The notes below the pieces were generated by a model. It was not told the DNA's origin. It worked only from the letters and a program-made list of their open reading frames with translations, and searched no databases. 64,000 nucleotides of DNA from positions 121,417-185,416 of the forward strand of contig ML978224.1 of assembly GCA_010015745.1 (NCBI GenBank), written 5' to 3'. Source of the stretch: Setomelanomma holmii (Eukaryota > Ascomycota > Dothideomycetes > Pleosporales > Phaeosphaeriaceae). Positions 44,951 through 55,560 of this stretch are shown in pieces. The position numbers were made by a program, and so were the translations under genes. Position 1 is the first letter of the stretch; the number at the start of each line of letters is the position of its first letter.

Positions 44951-45581
44951 ATGACAGGCTACGGTAACCGCACAGCGCCCGACTACACAGCAGAGAGCAT
45001 GACCGACCAGCATGAGAGCACCCGCCTCGGCCTGCACACATCGCACGACCCATACTCTAACGCACATCCAACCTACGGGTCGGGCGCCACAGGCGGTGCT
45101 GGCTTCGGTACGTTCCAAAGCCCAAAAGCTCGGATTGTCTTCGCTTTTTCCGGTTGCAGACAGCATCTTCTACGACTCATTCGGCACAATGGGACTCTAA
45201 GGGCTAGCTCTTGACTAAATCTATTGCAGGCAACAAATCAGACGTCTCCGGTCCACCAGCCTCAAACGACGAATTTCGCTTCGATCTGCACAAAAACACT
45301 CAGCCCTACAGCAACCCCGGACGTGCTGGAAGTGGCTCAACAGGAGGCGCAGGATACGGCAACAAGACTGGAGAATACGGTACTGGCGGTATGTACACCG
45401 ACGGGCAAAATGAAGACGAGAGGCGCTTGCTGATACTTATTCAGACTCTACGCTAGGCAAGATCATGGAGAAGGCTGGACATGTGACGCATAACGAGAAT
45501 CTGGTGGCTAAGGGGACTGCGAAGAGGGAGACGGCGATGGGAGTGGAGAAGGAGAAGGACGAGCCGCCTTTCGCAAACTAG
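44951..45581 (+). CDS. Dehydrin-like small Gly-rich stress protein, 150 residues
   Basis: Exons 44951-45107, 45230-45388 and 45445-45581, introns GTACGT...TTGCAG and GTATGT...TTCAG, closing to 150 residues. The product is hydrophilic, Gly/Asn/Thr-rich with an internal repeat: DPYSNAHPTYGSGATGGAGF-GNKS and QPYSNPGRAGSGSTGGAGYG-NKT. The last exon encodes DSTLGKIMEKAGHVTHNENL, the Lys-rich segment seen in fungal dehydrin-like proteins (desiccation and stress protection, cytosol). Intron 1 falls inside repeat 1. TATA-like box at 44810. No enzyme motif. The link to dehydrin-like proteins is by motif and composition. Confidence 0.75.
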
Positions 45582-46394
45582 ATTGGTCTGGTAGCGTGTT
45601 TGTGCTGATGCTTCGTGCTTTTGTGTTGAGATACCACTGCCTAACGTCAATGATATGCACGACTTCTTAGAACCCTATCAAATATCGCGAATCCTAATGA
45701 ATGTTCTGTGCGCGCGGTGTCGAGTTGCAGCAGGATATGCCGCTTTTTGCAAACTCGATGATGCCAGCAAGGTAGCGTTATTCTGCAGTGTTGCTCTCGT
45801 TTTGAGATACTGCTGCGTAACGATGTGGGATGGAAGGTCAGTTGTTTGGAATTGCCTTTTTTGATCAAGGAATTGTAGTAACAGTGAATATACTGTGTAT
45901 TGGCATGGCTGTGTCATTCCTGCCTCCTGGTGCCTCTGCCGAGATGAGTGACGTAATGCGGTTGATGTTGGCAATGGCGAGACATTGCAAGCTCACCCTA
46001 TTATCCCGTCAACACAGCGCCTTTGATCCAATATGTCCACCTCTGCGCACATACGATTTCGATGCCTCTTAGTGCCATGTGCACTGGCAATGATCTGGTG
46101 GCAATGTCGCGAGTCATCGTGCAGACTCACTACGTTTTGCACACTGTCCATTTGCTAGCTATGTTCTGGCATCACGGATTCGTATGCTCACAATACAGAG
46201 CCAACACCTCGATATCACATGGAGCGACACTTTCCCAGGAGCTCTACACCATCGACTTAGCACTACGATCTGGGAAGGCACTGGCACGACTACACACAAT
46301 TGACACAGCAGCTCCCTTGTGCTTCCGTCGAGAACGTATTCGCAAGTAAGTCAACTCCCAAAGCTTAGCTAATTGTTTCACGCAGCGTCCCAAT
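45582..46394. other. No convincing gene
   Basis: About 810 bp. GAGATACCACTGCCTAACG (45630) and GAGATACTGCTGCGTAACG (45803) are an imperfect direct repeat about 170 bp apart; nothing else is seen. Confidence 0.45.
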
Positions 46395-47455
46395 ATGCCG
46401 TCAGATAATTCTCGGTCCAACAACTCGCGTAATTGGCATCGTATCGTGGTCAATACGGATGCTGCCCAGTCGAACGCTGCTCCGTCTAGCAGCGCTCAGT
46501 CCAGGCGACGCATCCACCCAGCGGGCCTTCTGACACCAGCCCAAAAGATGGCCTCTTTGTCGCCTGAAGAGCGAGCCAAGGTTGAGGATGTATTCTCCTC
46601 AGGAGAAGAGTTCATCGATCGTATTATCGCCGCAAAGAATGGTCCATTCACATCTAATGACCGATGCTGGCGTGTCGTCTGCCACATGTGGAATCGTCTT
46701 GAAGCTTTGCACATCGATCCAGACTTCTACCTTCATCTGCACTTGCCCAAGTGGATGTACACAGATTTGTCTTTCCTACCAATCGCTGGAATGATGCCAA
46801 AGTCGGCCCAGCAATCGTCTCATCCATCTGGCCTGACCTTCCCCGTGCACGAGTTCCTGAAGATGTGCGCGGAAGTCGATGTAGTGCTTTTCACGAAAGC
46901 GGGAGATCCACTTTGGAGGTGTATTTTTAAGGCTCGCTATGCATGTTCCTCGAGATGGTTGATGAGTTGGAGGCCACACAGGTAAATATGGTCGATTTTC
47001 TCGCTCATGATATCCTGGCGTCTCAAGAGAAAAGTCCTACTCTGCTACTCATACTAGCCAATTCTCAGAGCCCACACAGCCCGAACAATCGCGTCAACTT
47101 GAACCGCTTCTTGAATGCGCTGTCTGCAACACGCGATTTTGGTAACAACGAACGAACATATTATGGACCCATGACGCATTCCCAAGCTGCAGTGTTCGTC
47201 ACATCGCTTGAGCAGATGGAGGTGAGCGTGACAGCCCTGTTGCGTGGTCGGTCCCCGAAGCTACACAGTGGCTGTGACCTTGGACTTGAGAAGAAAGAAA
47301 AGACTGTGATGCGGCATAGACCCTGTTGTCACCTCTTTGTACCACAGTGCTGCTCAATCATGTCGCTGCAGCAGGAGGGACCAACATGTGTAGCTTGCGG
47401 CAAAGACATGGTGCTGATCTTCAAGCAGCGATTGCGCGAGGACGACGAGGACTGA
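46395..47455 (+). CDS. Unknown protein with C-terminal RING-like half motif; joint unresolved
   Basis: Two overlapping frames read like one protein. The first (46395-46985) starts MPSDNSRSNNSRNWHRIVVN and holds LLTPAQKMASLSPEERAKVE and WRVVCHMWNRLEALHIDPDF. The second (46943-47455) holds EMVDELEATQVNMVDFLAHD and ends with CCHLFVPQCC...GPTCVACGKDM, resembling the C-x-H...C...C-x2-C half of a RING finger. A clean intron between them is not obvious: one candidate runs from GTAGTG at 46881 to an AG at 46954 (74 nt, phase 0), otherwise a frameshift is needed. The same RING style appears twice downstream, so this is probably a local family. Ubiquitin-ligase function is not assured since the first Cys pair is incomplete. 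Confidence 0.5.
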
Positions 47456-47905
47456 GGTTGCTCCTCAAGTGCTTGTCACATCTGTAGTAGGGGCTGAGCC
47501 CATGACTAGAAAGGTAAAGTCCAAGATCAGAATTAGGTGAGATCAAGACGACTTACTGATTCAGCGTACTAGCGTAAAGTATGCATTCAATCGAGATTCC
47601 GTACACGGGTTCAAGAGTACACTCCTCTCACATGATATTGAAAAGCTTCAAAAGTCACGTTCCCTAATAAAAAGTCCTGCTAAGCAAAATCTCTACCCTT
47701 TCTTTCTTGCTGGACTGAAATCCGTTTTCTTCTTCAACTTTCCGTGCATAGCGCAACTCAAAGTGTTTGTTAAGAACGGGACGTCGCTTTGAACGACCCG
47801 TGAGCAAACTTTCCTACACAACAGCCTTGTGTACAAAAGGCTTTTACCCGGCTCTAAGCTCCTTCACGATGTGAGTGCGCCAACCATTGTCCATAAAATG
47901 TTGCG
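47456..47905. other. Intergenic, nothing recognised
   Basis: 450 bp of AT-richer sequence than its neighbours, between the RING-like gene and the frame split by the transposon. Confidence 0.5.
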
Positions 47906-48123
47906 GTGAGCCTACACCATAGTTCGCTACAGCTTCTGTCACATCGTGCAGCAAATTACAACACGCTTTCTCCTCACAATACATGCTCTTTCGTCAGTCC
48001 AGCGACCTTTTTGGTCAACAGTGTCGAATGTTCTCTTGCTATATTAGTCCGATGCAAAGTTCCCAGTTCAGACCAAACCCTATCAGCATCAACTAGCACA
48101 ACCACTATTGCAAAACAGAACTA

Positions 48124-48131
48124 CCAGAACC
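48124..48131. repeat. Target site duplication, left copy (CCAGAACC)
   Basis: CCAGAACC immediately before the left inverted repeat; identical to 51242-51249. Eight bases is the hAT standard. Confidence 0.95.
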
Positions 48132-48152
48132 CATACTTGGGAACAATCCAGC
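48132..48152 (+). repeat. Left terminal inverted repeat of the hAT element
   Basis: 21 bp beginning CATACTTGGGAACAATCC; exact reverse complement of 51221-51241. Confidence 0.95.
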
Positions 48153-48321
48153 CAGCCAGCTTTTTGCGAGAAGCTGGCTGGCTTGGTGTTTTGTAGGGCG
48201 TCGGCTAGCTGGATTGGCTTGATTGGCTACGGAGGCCTGGCTGGCTGGCTTAGCTTAAGGAGGTTGGTTCCCAAAAAGGAAAATTATGTAGGAAATTTAG
48301 TGTTAAGTATCAGCCTTCATT

Positions 48322-50876
48322 CTATGTATCGACCCTGTACTTTGCGTTGATTTGCTCAATAGTAAGCATCTTCTCATCTACCTTGCCGTCGCCACCAAAG
48401 CCAGCTCTTCTCTACCTTCTGTTGCAGTAGATTGCTGCTAACAACTCTAGTGTTTTCTTCCGCCGGCGGGGCTCTAGCAGGTCGCTAAGCTTGCTGAAAA
48501 CGCGCTCACACTCACAGCTTGAAGCCGGGATAGAGAGTACGTCAAGAGCAAGCTTGCTAAGGTTAGGGTAGCGATCCTGCAGGCCTACCTAGTATTGTAT
48601 AGGGTAGTTTGCGTGATTGCTACCTGCTTCTGCCTGTGGCTTGCGGCGCTTCCACATCTCAAACTCGTCCTCCTTGTTGGCCGCTCCGTTTGGGTCGATC
48701 AGGCTATTAATAGCATCATCAATATTATTGACTATAGCCTTTTTGCGTGTGCGCAGCTTTAGCAAGCTTCAGTACTGAGCCTACAGAGCCTGAAAATTGC
48801 GATTATTCAACTCTAGCCACTCAGGGTTATCCGCCTATGCTGAATTGCAGTAGTTCTTGTAGCGGGGATGGAGTATTGTAGCAGCGTAGTAAGCAGGTGA
48901 GAGGTCAAACTTGTTATAGTACTCACACGCTTTAATAATGGCAGCACAGAGGTTGATTGCGAGGTGGTCTTCTGGCGCTTCGTTGTGCGCGTCATGTACA
49001 ACGTTGTCATAGCTTTAGAGTCGTGATCCTAGTACACTAAGTAAGTATTCAAATACTAGGATAATCTCAGCAATAGCCCTAAAACCACTGTACTTACTAC
49101 GGCCTTCAAGGCGTTTTGTACACTCCTTTAGTGGGCCAAGGACGTCCATATACTCTGTAAAAACTTGCCAATCCTCAGTAGTAAGCCTGTTTGATCTTAT
49201 CCACGGCTGCGATTCAGGCAATTAGTTACCGTTGCTGATAGCATACGTAGTCTCATTTTGAACGTGCTCGATGTGGTGATTGGCGTAGGCGTTGACAGCA
49301 AGCTGTAATTTGACGGCGCGCTCAAAGCACAAGAAATACGAGTTCCAGCAGGTGACAACTAGCTTAACAAGCTTAAGGACTTTGCGCTGTTTAATTGGCA
49401 GGTTAGTGTAAGCTAGCTGCTGAAACTTCTTAAAAAGCGCGTGCTGTTGCGGTGTTTTAATGTACGAGATAACGTTAAGAAGCACACCAAGTGGCCTATT
49501 GTGTCGCCAGTCCTTCATGAGCTGCATCTCCTCTGAAATATTAGATGATGCGTGATTATTGTTAAAAGTCTCTGATTTCTTGCCCTACAGTAAAAGAGTA
49601 CCTAGCTAATAAGGTTAAGCGTGTGAGGACCGCAGCGGAGGCGGCGATAGACCTTGTTAAACTTCAGCTCACGGGCAAGCGCGTTAATTGTGGTGTTGTT
49701 GTTGTTGTTGCTTGCGTTGTCAAAGACAAAGTAGCCAACTTTGTTAGCGCTGATACTGAACTTCTGCAGTATTATAAGTACTACCTTAGCCATCTGCTCG
49801 CCAGAGTAGGCGCCTGTGAGCTGAGGCAGCGCAATAGGCAAGTCTTGAAGCACGCTGTCGGCCGTGACGTAGTAGGCAACAATGCTAAGAAACCTCTTCT
49901 TGCCACCCTGTGTTGTCTAGCCGTCAAAGCTTAGGTGTATTTTAGATAGCGAGCGTGACAGCTCCTTAACAACTAGCGGCTTCAAGTAGTCAAAGAGCTG
50001 CACAACGTAGTATAAGACGCTACAGTAAGTTTTCTAAAGCGCGTTCTTAGCAAGTAGGTTAGCAAGCGCTATAAGGCATCGAAAAGCTGGCAATTCAAAC
50101 TCAGAGATAGGGTGGTTGTTCTTAAGGAGCCACTCTACCACAGCAAGCTGAAACTGCTAATTATTGAAGCCGCTAAGCTTGTTAGCGATAGCTTGAGAGA
50201 CGGGTTGCCTAGCAGCCAGCAGCTTGCCGTAGATTGTGGCGTCAAGTTTTGCCTTCTTTGTCTTGCCAGGGCCTACAATATTGTGGCCTACCTTCTCCCC
50301 TGCTAGGTGATGCGAGGCAGCTGAGATCGCAGCTGTTGTATGGAAGACTCTGCGGCCAACATCAGTGAACTTGTGGTGATAACAGTAGTGGCAAACCTAG
50401 TAAATACGAGCTGGGTTCTTGCGCAGGGCGACGCGATAGCCATAGCAATACACCCAGCTTTTCTTGTATTTGTAGGTAGTGAGCAGTCTTATGTACTTCT
50501 TTAAGCAACCCTAATTAAGGCCGTCGTAGTTATCTATAAGACGAGCGTCTAACGGCTTGTCATCATCCTTATCTAAGTCCTCAGCAGGTTCAGAAGCCGC
50601 AGCAGTAGCGTGCTCACTACCCTTAGGAGGCGCAATGATGCAGTCTTCAGCGCGCAACTCTTAAATTTGCGCTTCAAATGTGGGGGCCTGCGACACGCTC
50701 GCTAGGGCTTAAAAAGCGTTTGTAAAAGGTAGAGGAGAAGGAGAAGGTTGCGCTGCAGGTGGTTGAGAGTTAATATAGATAGGCTGACTAGCAGTGCCTT
50801 TAGTGCGTTTCTTCCTGCTAGAAGGGCTATCAGAAGCGCGCTTTTTGGCAGCTTTGTTCGTAGCTTTCAACAGCAT
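48322..50876 (-). pseudogene. hAT transposase, RIP-like inactivated
   Basis: Reads from MLLKATNKAAKKRASDSPSS near 50876 to a stop at 48322. Landmarks: BED-finger-like VCHYCYHH region, GKTKKAKLDATIYG, the hAT block LSFDG*TTQGGKKRFLSIVA, VFDNASNNNNTTI, and the hAT C-terminal dimerisation block (DVLSIPASSCECERVFSKLS, then DLLEPRRRKTLE). At least ten in-frame stops break it; most are TAG where the family has Trp (for example SFDG*TT, PIQY*VGL, ARIY*VCH), and one is TAA after EAQI. TGG to TAG here is CpA to TpA on the plus strand, the classic RIP change. No functional protein is possible. Confidence 0.9.
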
Positions 50877-51220
50877 AAGGGCGGCAGTGATAAGGCAGTA
50901 ATTGCAACACCAAAAAGTTAATTGTAGACAGAAAATTTGGATAGAAAATACCAAGTTTAGAAAGATAGGACAACGCGTTAGAGTGGCTAGCAAACGATTA
51001 CTAAGCTAAGTACAACACCAGAAAAGTACTGCAAGATTGCTTCTGCTGCAAAATTAATAGCCTCACACCCTAAAATCTCTGCTCTATCCTACCTATCAAG
51101 CCGGCCAAGCTATCAAGCTTTTGGCTCCTAACTAGCTGGCTGGATTGCAAATTTTCTATTAGTTTGGCTGGCTGGCTGGCTTGAGGAAACCTCAAGCCAA
51201 GCCATCAAGCCATCAAGCTA

Positions 51221-51241
51221 GCTGGATTGTTCCCAAGTATG
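51221..51241 (-). repeat. Right terminal inverted repeat of the hAT element
   Basis: 21 bp ending GATTGTTCCCAAGTATG; exact reverse complement of 48132-48152. Confidence 0.95.
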
Positions 51242-51249
51242 CCAGAACC
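51242..51249. repeat. Target site duplication, right copy (CCAGAACC)
   Basis: CCAGAACC immediately after the right inverted repeat; identical to 48124-48131. Confidence 0.95.
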
Positions 51250-51659
51250 ACCGAACTGTCATCATAGTCTCCCCAGCAGTGAGGACAGCGTCGGCTATCC
51301 TTTGGAATCGCGTCAACGTCAAAGACGAGGAGACGCGCTGCAAGAATCCTGTCAAGACTCCATGTGGCCACTTGTTTGACGCGGATTGCCTGCTGCAGTC
51401 ACTTAACGCGGGCAAGAAACTTTTTCCAGCATATCGGCAAGACATGTTCGCGATGGTAATGTCCAGCTAATCTTGAAAGGTAGCGATTTCAGCTAAAAAC
51501 ACTGCACATCAGCTTAGATACTCAGCGTTTCTCACACGAGAGCCTCGTTATATCACCTACTTACGTACCTTGATAGCATATTTCTCGCAGATGTACTTTC
51601 TGAACCAATGATGTTTCAAACCCCAACACACGCTTGCCTGGTGCAACCTTCTATCGCAT

Positions 51660-51999
51660 TTGATCAATTCCTCCAATGTACAACATGGTGTTGTTGACTT
51701 CGAGCTTTTCTTGGCCAACATTGCTAGCGATGGTGACGGCCAGGCTTTCTTAGAGGCCCAAATTCAGGCCGCCGAAGCAGACCAAGGTCGATGTATCTTC
51801 AATCGCGGAGGAGGACCAAGAATGTTTTCACTGTTTGCGTCGCTTTAATCAGCCAGAAGTCGGCGTGAACAACGGACTAGTCCGGCTCCCGTGCAAGCCT
51901 CGCCATATCATAAGGCGAGATTGCCTGATTGACGTGCTTGCCCACACAGGCCGTTTGTGTCCATTATGTCGTGAAGATATCGTAGCACTCGTCGATTAG
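51660..51999 (+). pseudogene. RING-finger gene relic with frameshift
   Basis: A plus frame (VVDFELFLANIASDGDGQAF, LEAQIQAAEADQ) shifts by one base near 51786 into VSSIAEEDQECFHCLRRFNQ and then LPCKPRHIIRRDCLIDVLAH and LCPLCREDIVALVD, stopping at TAG 51997-51999. The second part is a well-formed RING: C-x2-C, C-x3-H, C, C-x2-C. An extra G in CAAGGTC would explain the break; no intron of usable length fits. Third RING-like locus within 5 kb. Confidence 0.5.
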
Positions 52000-52217
52000 A
52001 ATGCTATCGATTCGCAATAGCAATCAGGTCAAGAAGCGATCACGCCAATTCAGACAGTCTCGAATGTTTACCTTAAATGCAATTGGTAACATTGAGAATT
52101 TCGTTCCCTACCAGATGGTTTACATTCTGTAATCGTGGTCGGTAAAGTTTCAATTGGGTAGGTGAATGTTTTGGTGAATATTATGCAATTTATTGGTAAG
52201 TAGTAAGCTGACTGGTT

Positions 52218-53667
52218 TCATTGACCAATTGCTGCCTCAGTAGCCTTCAAGCTCCCCACGACGGCGAAGCATATCAATGGCGTAATCGCGTAGCTGATAG
52301 TCAAGAACTTCGCAATCGTCATCTTCATGGATTCTGGGGCTCCAGTGACGTCCGTGAGAGCGACCAGGATCATGGCTGGTGGCCCAGTGGGCATGAGCAT
52401 CATGGAGAACCAAAGCATTGGATCGGCATCCAGCAGATGAGTCTTTGACGCGAGTGCCCAGATCAACGGTATGCTGATGAGTGGCCAAATGATAAATCGT
52501 ATGAGCGTGACCAGAGCAAGACTTGGCTTGGAGACTTCGCCACTATCCTCTCCACGCTTCATGTGCAACATGCTTTGGCTGAGTTTAACCCCAACCACGA
52601 TGATCTGCATAGACGCGAAAAGCTCTCCGATGTTCTTGATCGCCGTGGTGAGCCAAGCGTTCAAGTAGCCACCTTCATTGCTGTTGCTGAAGAAGAGCTT
52701 GTGGAGCGCGGGCGTGAGGCCGATGATGGCTCCAACAATGGCTCCGAGCAGTGGTGCGTTGGCGAACTGCCATGCTACCTCGACAACTTCCTGGGTCTTG
52801 GGACCAAGTCCATTGAACCACTTCCGTGTCTTTAGATAGCCCTTCTTCCCAGCTCGATTTGTTGGACGAATGATGCGTTGTGGCAGTAGAGATGTATGCT
52901 CATCGATGAGACCGTCCGGCCCACGCTCCATATCGCCATTGCCATTGCCATTGCCATTGCCATTGCCGTTGCTGTTCTCACCAATTTCTCCCTCCTCCTC
53001 GGTCTCTTCTGACTCCTCATTTTCGTCATCTGGCGCGTCCTCGTCACCAGGCTTGAGAAGCCGCGGTCCCAAAGCAAAGGTGAGCGAATTGCTGATCATT
53101 GCATTGATCAAAAAGTACGATTCAGCGCGATCCAGGGCATCGGCTGCAGTATCTCCTCCAACCAGTATGACATCGAGAACTTGGGTCTGTTTCAGCGATT
53201 CGATGAGCAGAAGCGGAAGACTTGTCGTGTTATTGAAGGCGAGGGCGGGTGTAACCCAGCTCGGAAGCTTGAAGACTCGAGTGAGGACTCGGCCGAGGAG
53301 GACGGAGAGGAGTGTATAGGATATGGACCAGACTATTGCTCATCAGTATCCCACTATCGTCTAAAACCACGTGAGATGCGAGGAATTGAAAGAGCAGGCC
53401 CCTTTTCGGGTATACAAGAATTGACTTACTGAGGACAGGGATGTATCTGACACCAGTCTCTTGGTGCAAATTGGACCCAATCTTGTAGATGAGAAGCGCG
53501 GGCAAGAACATGCGAACACATAACTTTGAAACCTCCTTTGCAGCGCTGACTGACAACAAATTGAATTGCGCGGCAGCGACACCAAATGCGATTGTGAGAA
53601 GGACTGAAAACGATGCTTGTAAAGCTCCAGCAAATGGAACCAGTAGCTCCTTTGCATCGATCCCCAT
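52218..53667 (-). CDS. AEC-family (auxin efflux carrier-like) membrane transporter
   Basis: Fungal member of the auxin efflux carrier family, like the yeast Ecm3/YNL095C group; substrate unknown, probably in an inner membrane. Exons 53430-53667 and 52218-53332 with a 97-nt intron (GTAAGT...GCAATAG), closing to 450 residues. Start MGIDAKELLVPFAGALQASF; helices follow (VLLTIAFGVAAAQF, RMFLPALLIYKIG), then VTPALAFNNTTSLPLLLIES, whose conserved Asn-Asn-Thr-Thr-Ser block is typical. A hydrophilic loop of about 90 residues is acidic and carries an Asn-Gly run from a hexamer repeat. The C-terminal half (LIRFIIWPLISIPLIWALAS, MLMPTGPPAMILVALTDVTG) is conserved. The upstream in-frame extension to 53919 is not needed. 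Confidence 0.9.
52935..52964. repeat. Hexanucleotide GCCATT x5 coding Asn-Gly
   Basis: Five perfect GCCATT units followed by GCCGTT; on the minus strand they encode alternating Asn and Gly in the cytosolic loop of the AEC transporter. Confidence 0.9.
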
Positions 53668-54608
53668 CGCGGATGACAGTCGCGAATTGTGCGTGGAAGG
53701 CAGGAGAAGTGGCCGTTCCGAAGGAATGGTAAGTAATGGATCGCAGAACTTAACCTGACGAAGCACTAATGAAAGGCTCTCAAGCAAGAGAAACGTTATG
53801 CCGTGCCTCGTGTCTTTTGCGCTTGCACACGCGACACCTCCGCGTTCCTGAGCCGTTGATGCTGCATGACGTAGGCGTGACCAGAGACGCGATTGGACGC
53901 GGTGAAACGCCAATCCCATGCCGTGGCGCTATCAGTGGGCTGAGCAAGCGTCTTCAGGTAATTCATGGCAGCGGATCTGGGCGCCGAGCGCTTCATATCA
54001 TGTTGCGGGCGCCGCACAGGTCATGTCCCGCTGTTGTTGGCGGCATTCTCGTGAACTCATTTGATCTGGGCGAAGAGGTGGGTGATGAAAGGAGAGATGC
54101 ACGACCCGCGGAGTCAACAGCACGTCGATCGCGCTAGCACGAATTTGGGCCGGCCCACCCTAAAGCCCTTCTAATATGAGCACGGTTCAGAATCCATCGC
54201 CATGATCCCGCGGCTGCCTTTGTTGAGATTACTGGCATCTTACAAGACCGCGAAGATATACACAAGTCCAGGAGACGTCGTTATATATAGGACGTGGAAG
54301 TCCGGAGACTCATGCTTTCCTGTCGACTTGTCAACAGCTCAAGCAGCGTGTGCGAAAAGCTTTAGCCTTGACCCATCAGACATGGAAAAAGGTGTCTTCC
54401 ATTGATTCCGAATGGCATGGACGCAACTTTCTCAAAAAAGCCCTCCTATATTGATAAAAAATTCCTGCCACCCGAGCGGCATATGTTTGAGGTTCAGACC
54501 TGCAAAATCCCATTCGAAGACGAACTCATTCGGCACGTATCCTTGAGACTCGTTCTCAGCGACCCTGACTTCGGGAGACGTGCTTGAATCTGGTCCCGAA
54601 GCTGTGTT
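53668..54608. other. Promoter side of the AEC gene and unassigned sequence
   Basis: About 940 bp. Two short plus frames (54202-54405 and 54402-54587) have no motif. Contains GCGGCGTCTC-free ordinary sequence; nothing recognised. Confidence 0.4.
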
Positions 54609-55560
54609 TTATTTCGACATATATTTGGTCAACGCAGAGTCGCACTTCTCGATGCTTGTTTGCAGGATCTGAAAGTACGCAATATGCCCGACAGTGACCC
54701 TCTTGAGCTCCTCGAGCAATTTGATGGGCGTCCCGGAGGAGAAGCATAACTGACGGCACAAAATCCCTGAGCAAGATGGCGAGCTTGAGGACCAAGAGGA
54801 CGGAGAAGGCACATTTGGCCCAAACATAGTCCAGTGTCCACCTGAACGTGCTCAGGTACGACGAAGACACGTTCTCAGACACGTCTGGAGACGACGATGA
54901 TGTTGCCGATGATGTTGAAACCTCCAAAAGACATTGGAGTTGTCGAGCCGCAGCCTCTTTCGCCTTCCGCACAGAGTTTTGCTGAAAATCTGTCACGATA
55001 GCAATGTTCTCGATGCCAGTCGCCGCGATAGCTTTAAGATGAAGTTTCATCAAAGCCCATTGATGCTGTATTCGCAGGTTTTGCAACGCCATATCGTGTT
55101 GATGTACCGGCTCGCTGGAGACGACGTTCATCCATTCGTCAAGCCATAGCAAGAGCTCAACACTTCTGTCGTCGATCAGGAGCCTCAATCGGCTCTCGTC
55201 TTGTGAAATTATCAGATCTTTGTAAACGCTAGCCAGTTTGTGATAAGCATCAGAACGACTGACGTTGAGTTCAACTCGCGAGAACAATCGCACATCAACC
55301 CCCGATCTTTTCAAGTCTTTGCTCATCGTACCCAGCTTCTGTGGTTCATCTATGTCGATCAAAGATCAACAATACAAGTTGTCACTCTCCATGGCCTCAA
55401 ACCATCTCTGCAGGCTGAGAGTACGCATCTTCCTCCAGAGAAGTCCCTCCGCAATGCTTATGCTGGCCAAAACTTTGCTCTGGACAGGACAGCGAGGTGT
55501 GGAGTCTTCGCATTGATATGCACGACGAGTGAAGCTTACCTAGAGAGTCTCAACCATACT
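54609..55560 (-). pseudogene. Relic of a fungal transcription factor C-terminal half
   Basis: The text resembles the C-terminal half of fungal regulators: SKVLASISIAEGLLWRKMRT, LSLQRWFEAMESDN, DEPQKLGTMSKDLKRSGVDV, RLFSRVELNVSRSDAYHKLA, HQWALMKLHLKAIAATGIEN, YLSTFRWTLDYVWAKCAFSV. An in-frame TGA (55366-55368) interrupts it after SDNLYC, and an extra A near 54718-54723 shifts the frame after DAHQ; in the shifted frame the protein continues LLEELKRVTVGHIAYFQILQ to a stop at 54609. No DNA-binding domain is found upstream. So both a nonsense change and an indel are present. Confidence 0.6.

Larger units (their letters stand above)
48132..51241 (-). mobile_element. hAT-superfamily DNA transposon, complete ends, 3110 bp, inactivated
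   Basis: The element is bounded by 21-bp perfect inverted repeats (CATACTTGGGAACAATCC then AGC) and by the 8-bp duplication CCAGAACC on both sides. Subterminal regions are pack of GGCTGG/CCAGCC units. The minus strand carries a hAT transposase relic with the C-terminal dimerisation region. Complete ends plus exact duplication show a genuine insertion that has not been rearranged; the heavy load of stops shows it can no longer make transposase. It sits inside a RING-like reading frame. Confidence 0.95.
47906..51470 (+). pseudogene. RING-like reading frame interrupted by the hAT element
   Basis: If the element and one copy of its 8-bp duplication (48132-51249, 3118 bp) are taken out, the plus frame running from about 47906 joins in phase to the frame that ends at 51470. 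The right half contains NVKDEETRCKNPVKTPCGHL and FDADCLLQSLNAGKK, a RING core of the CGHxFDxxCL type, but the final pair expected as CPxC reads FPAY, so two ligands are lost. The left half is Ser/Thr-rich and may be non-coding. So the locus is damaged both by insertion and by substitution. Confidence 0.45.

Noticed and set aside
48322..51241. Several short plus-strand frames inside the hAT element
   Set aside because: They are antisense of transposase segments and exist only because the element is stop-rich on the coding strand.
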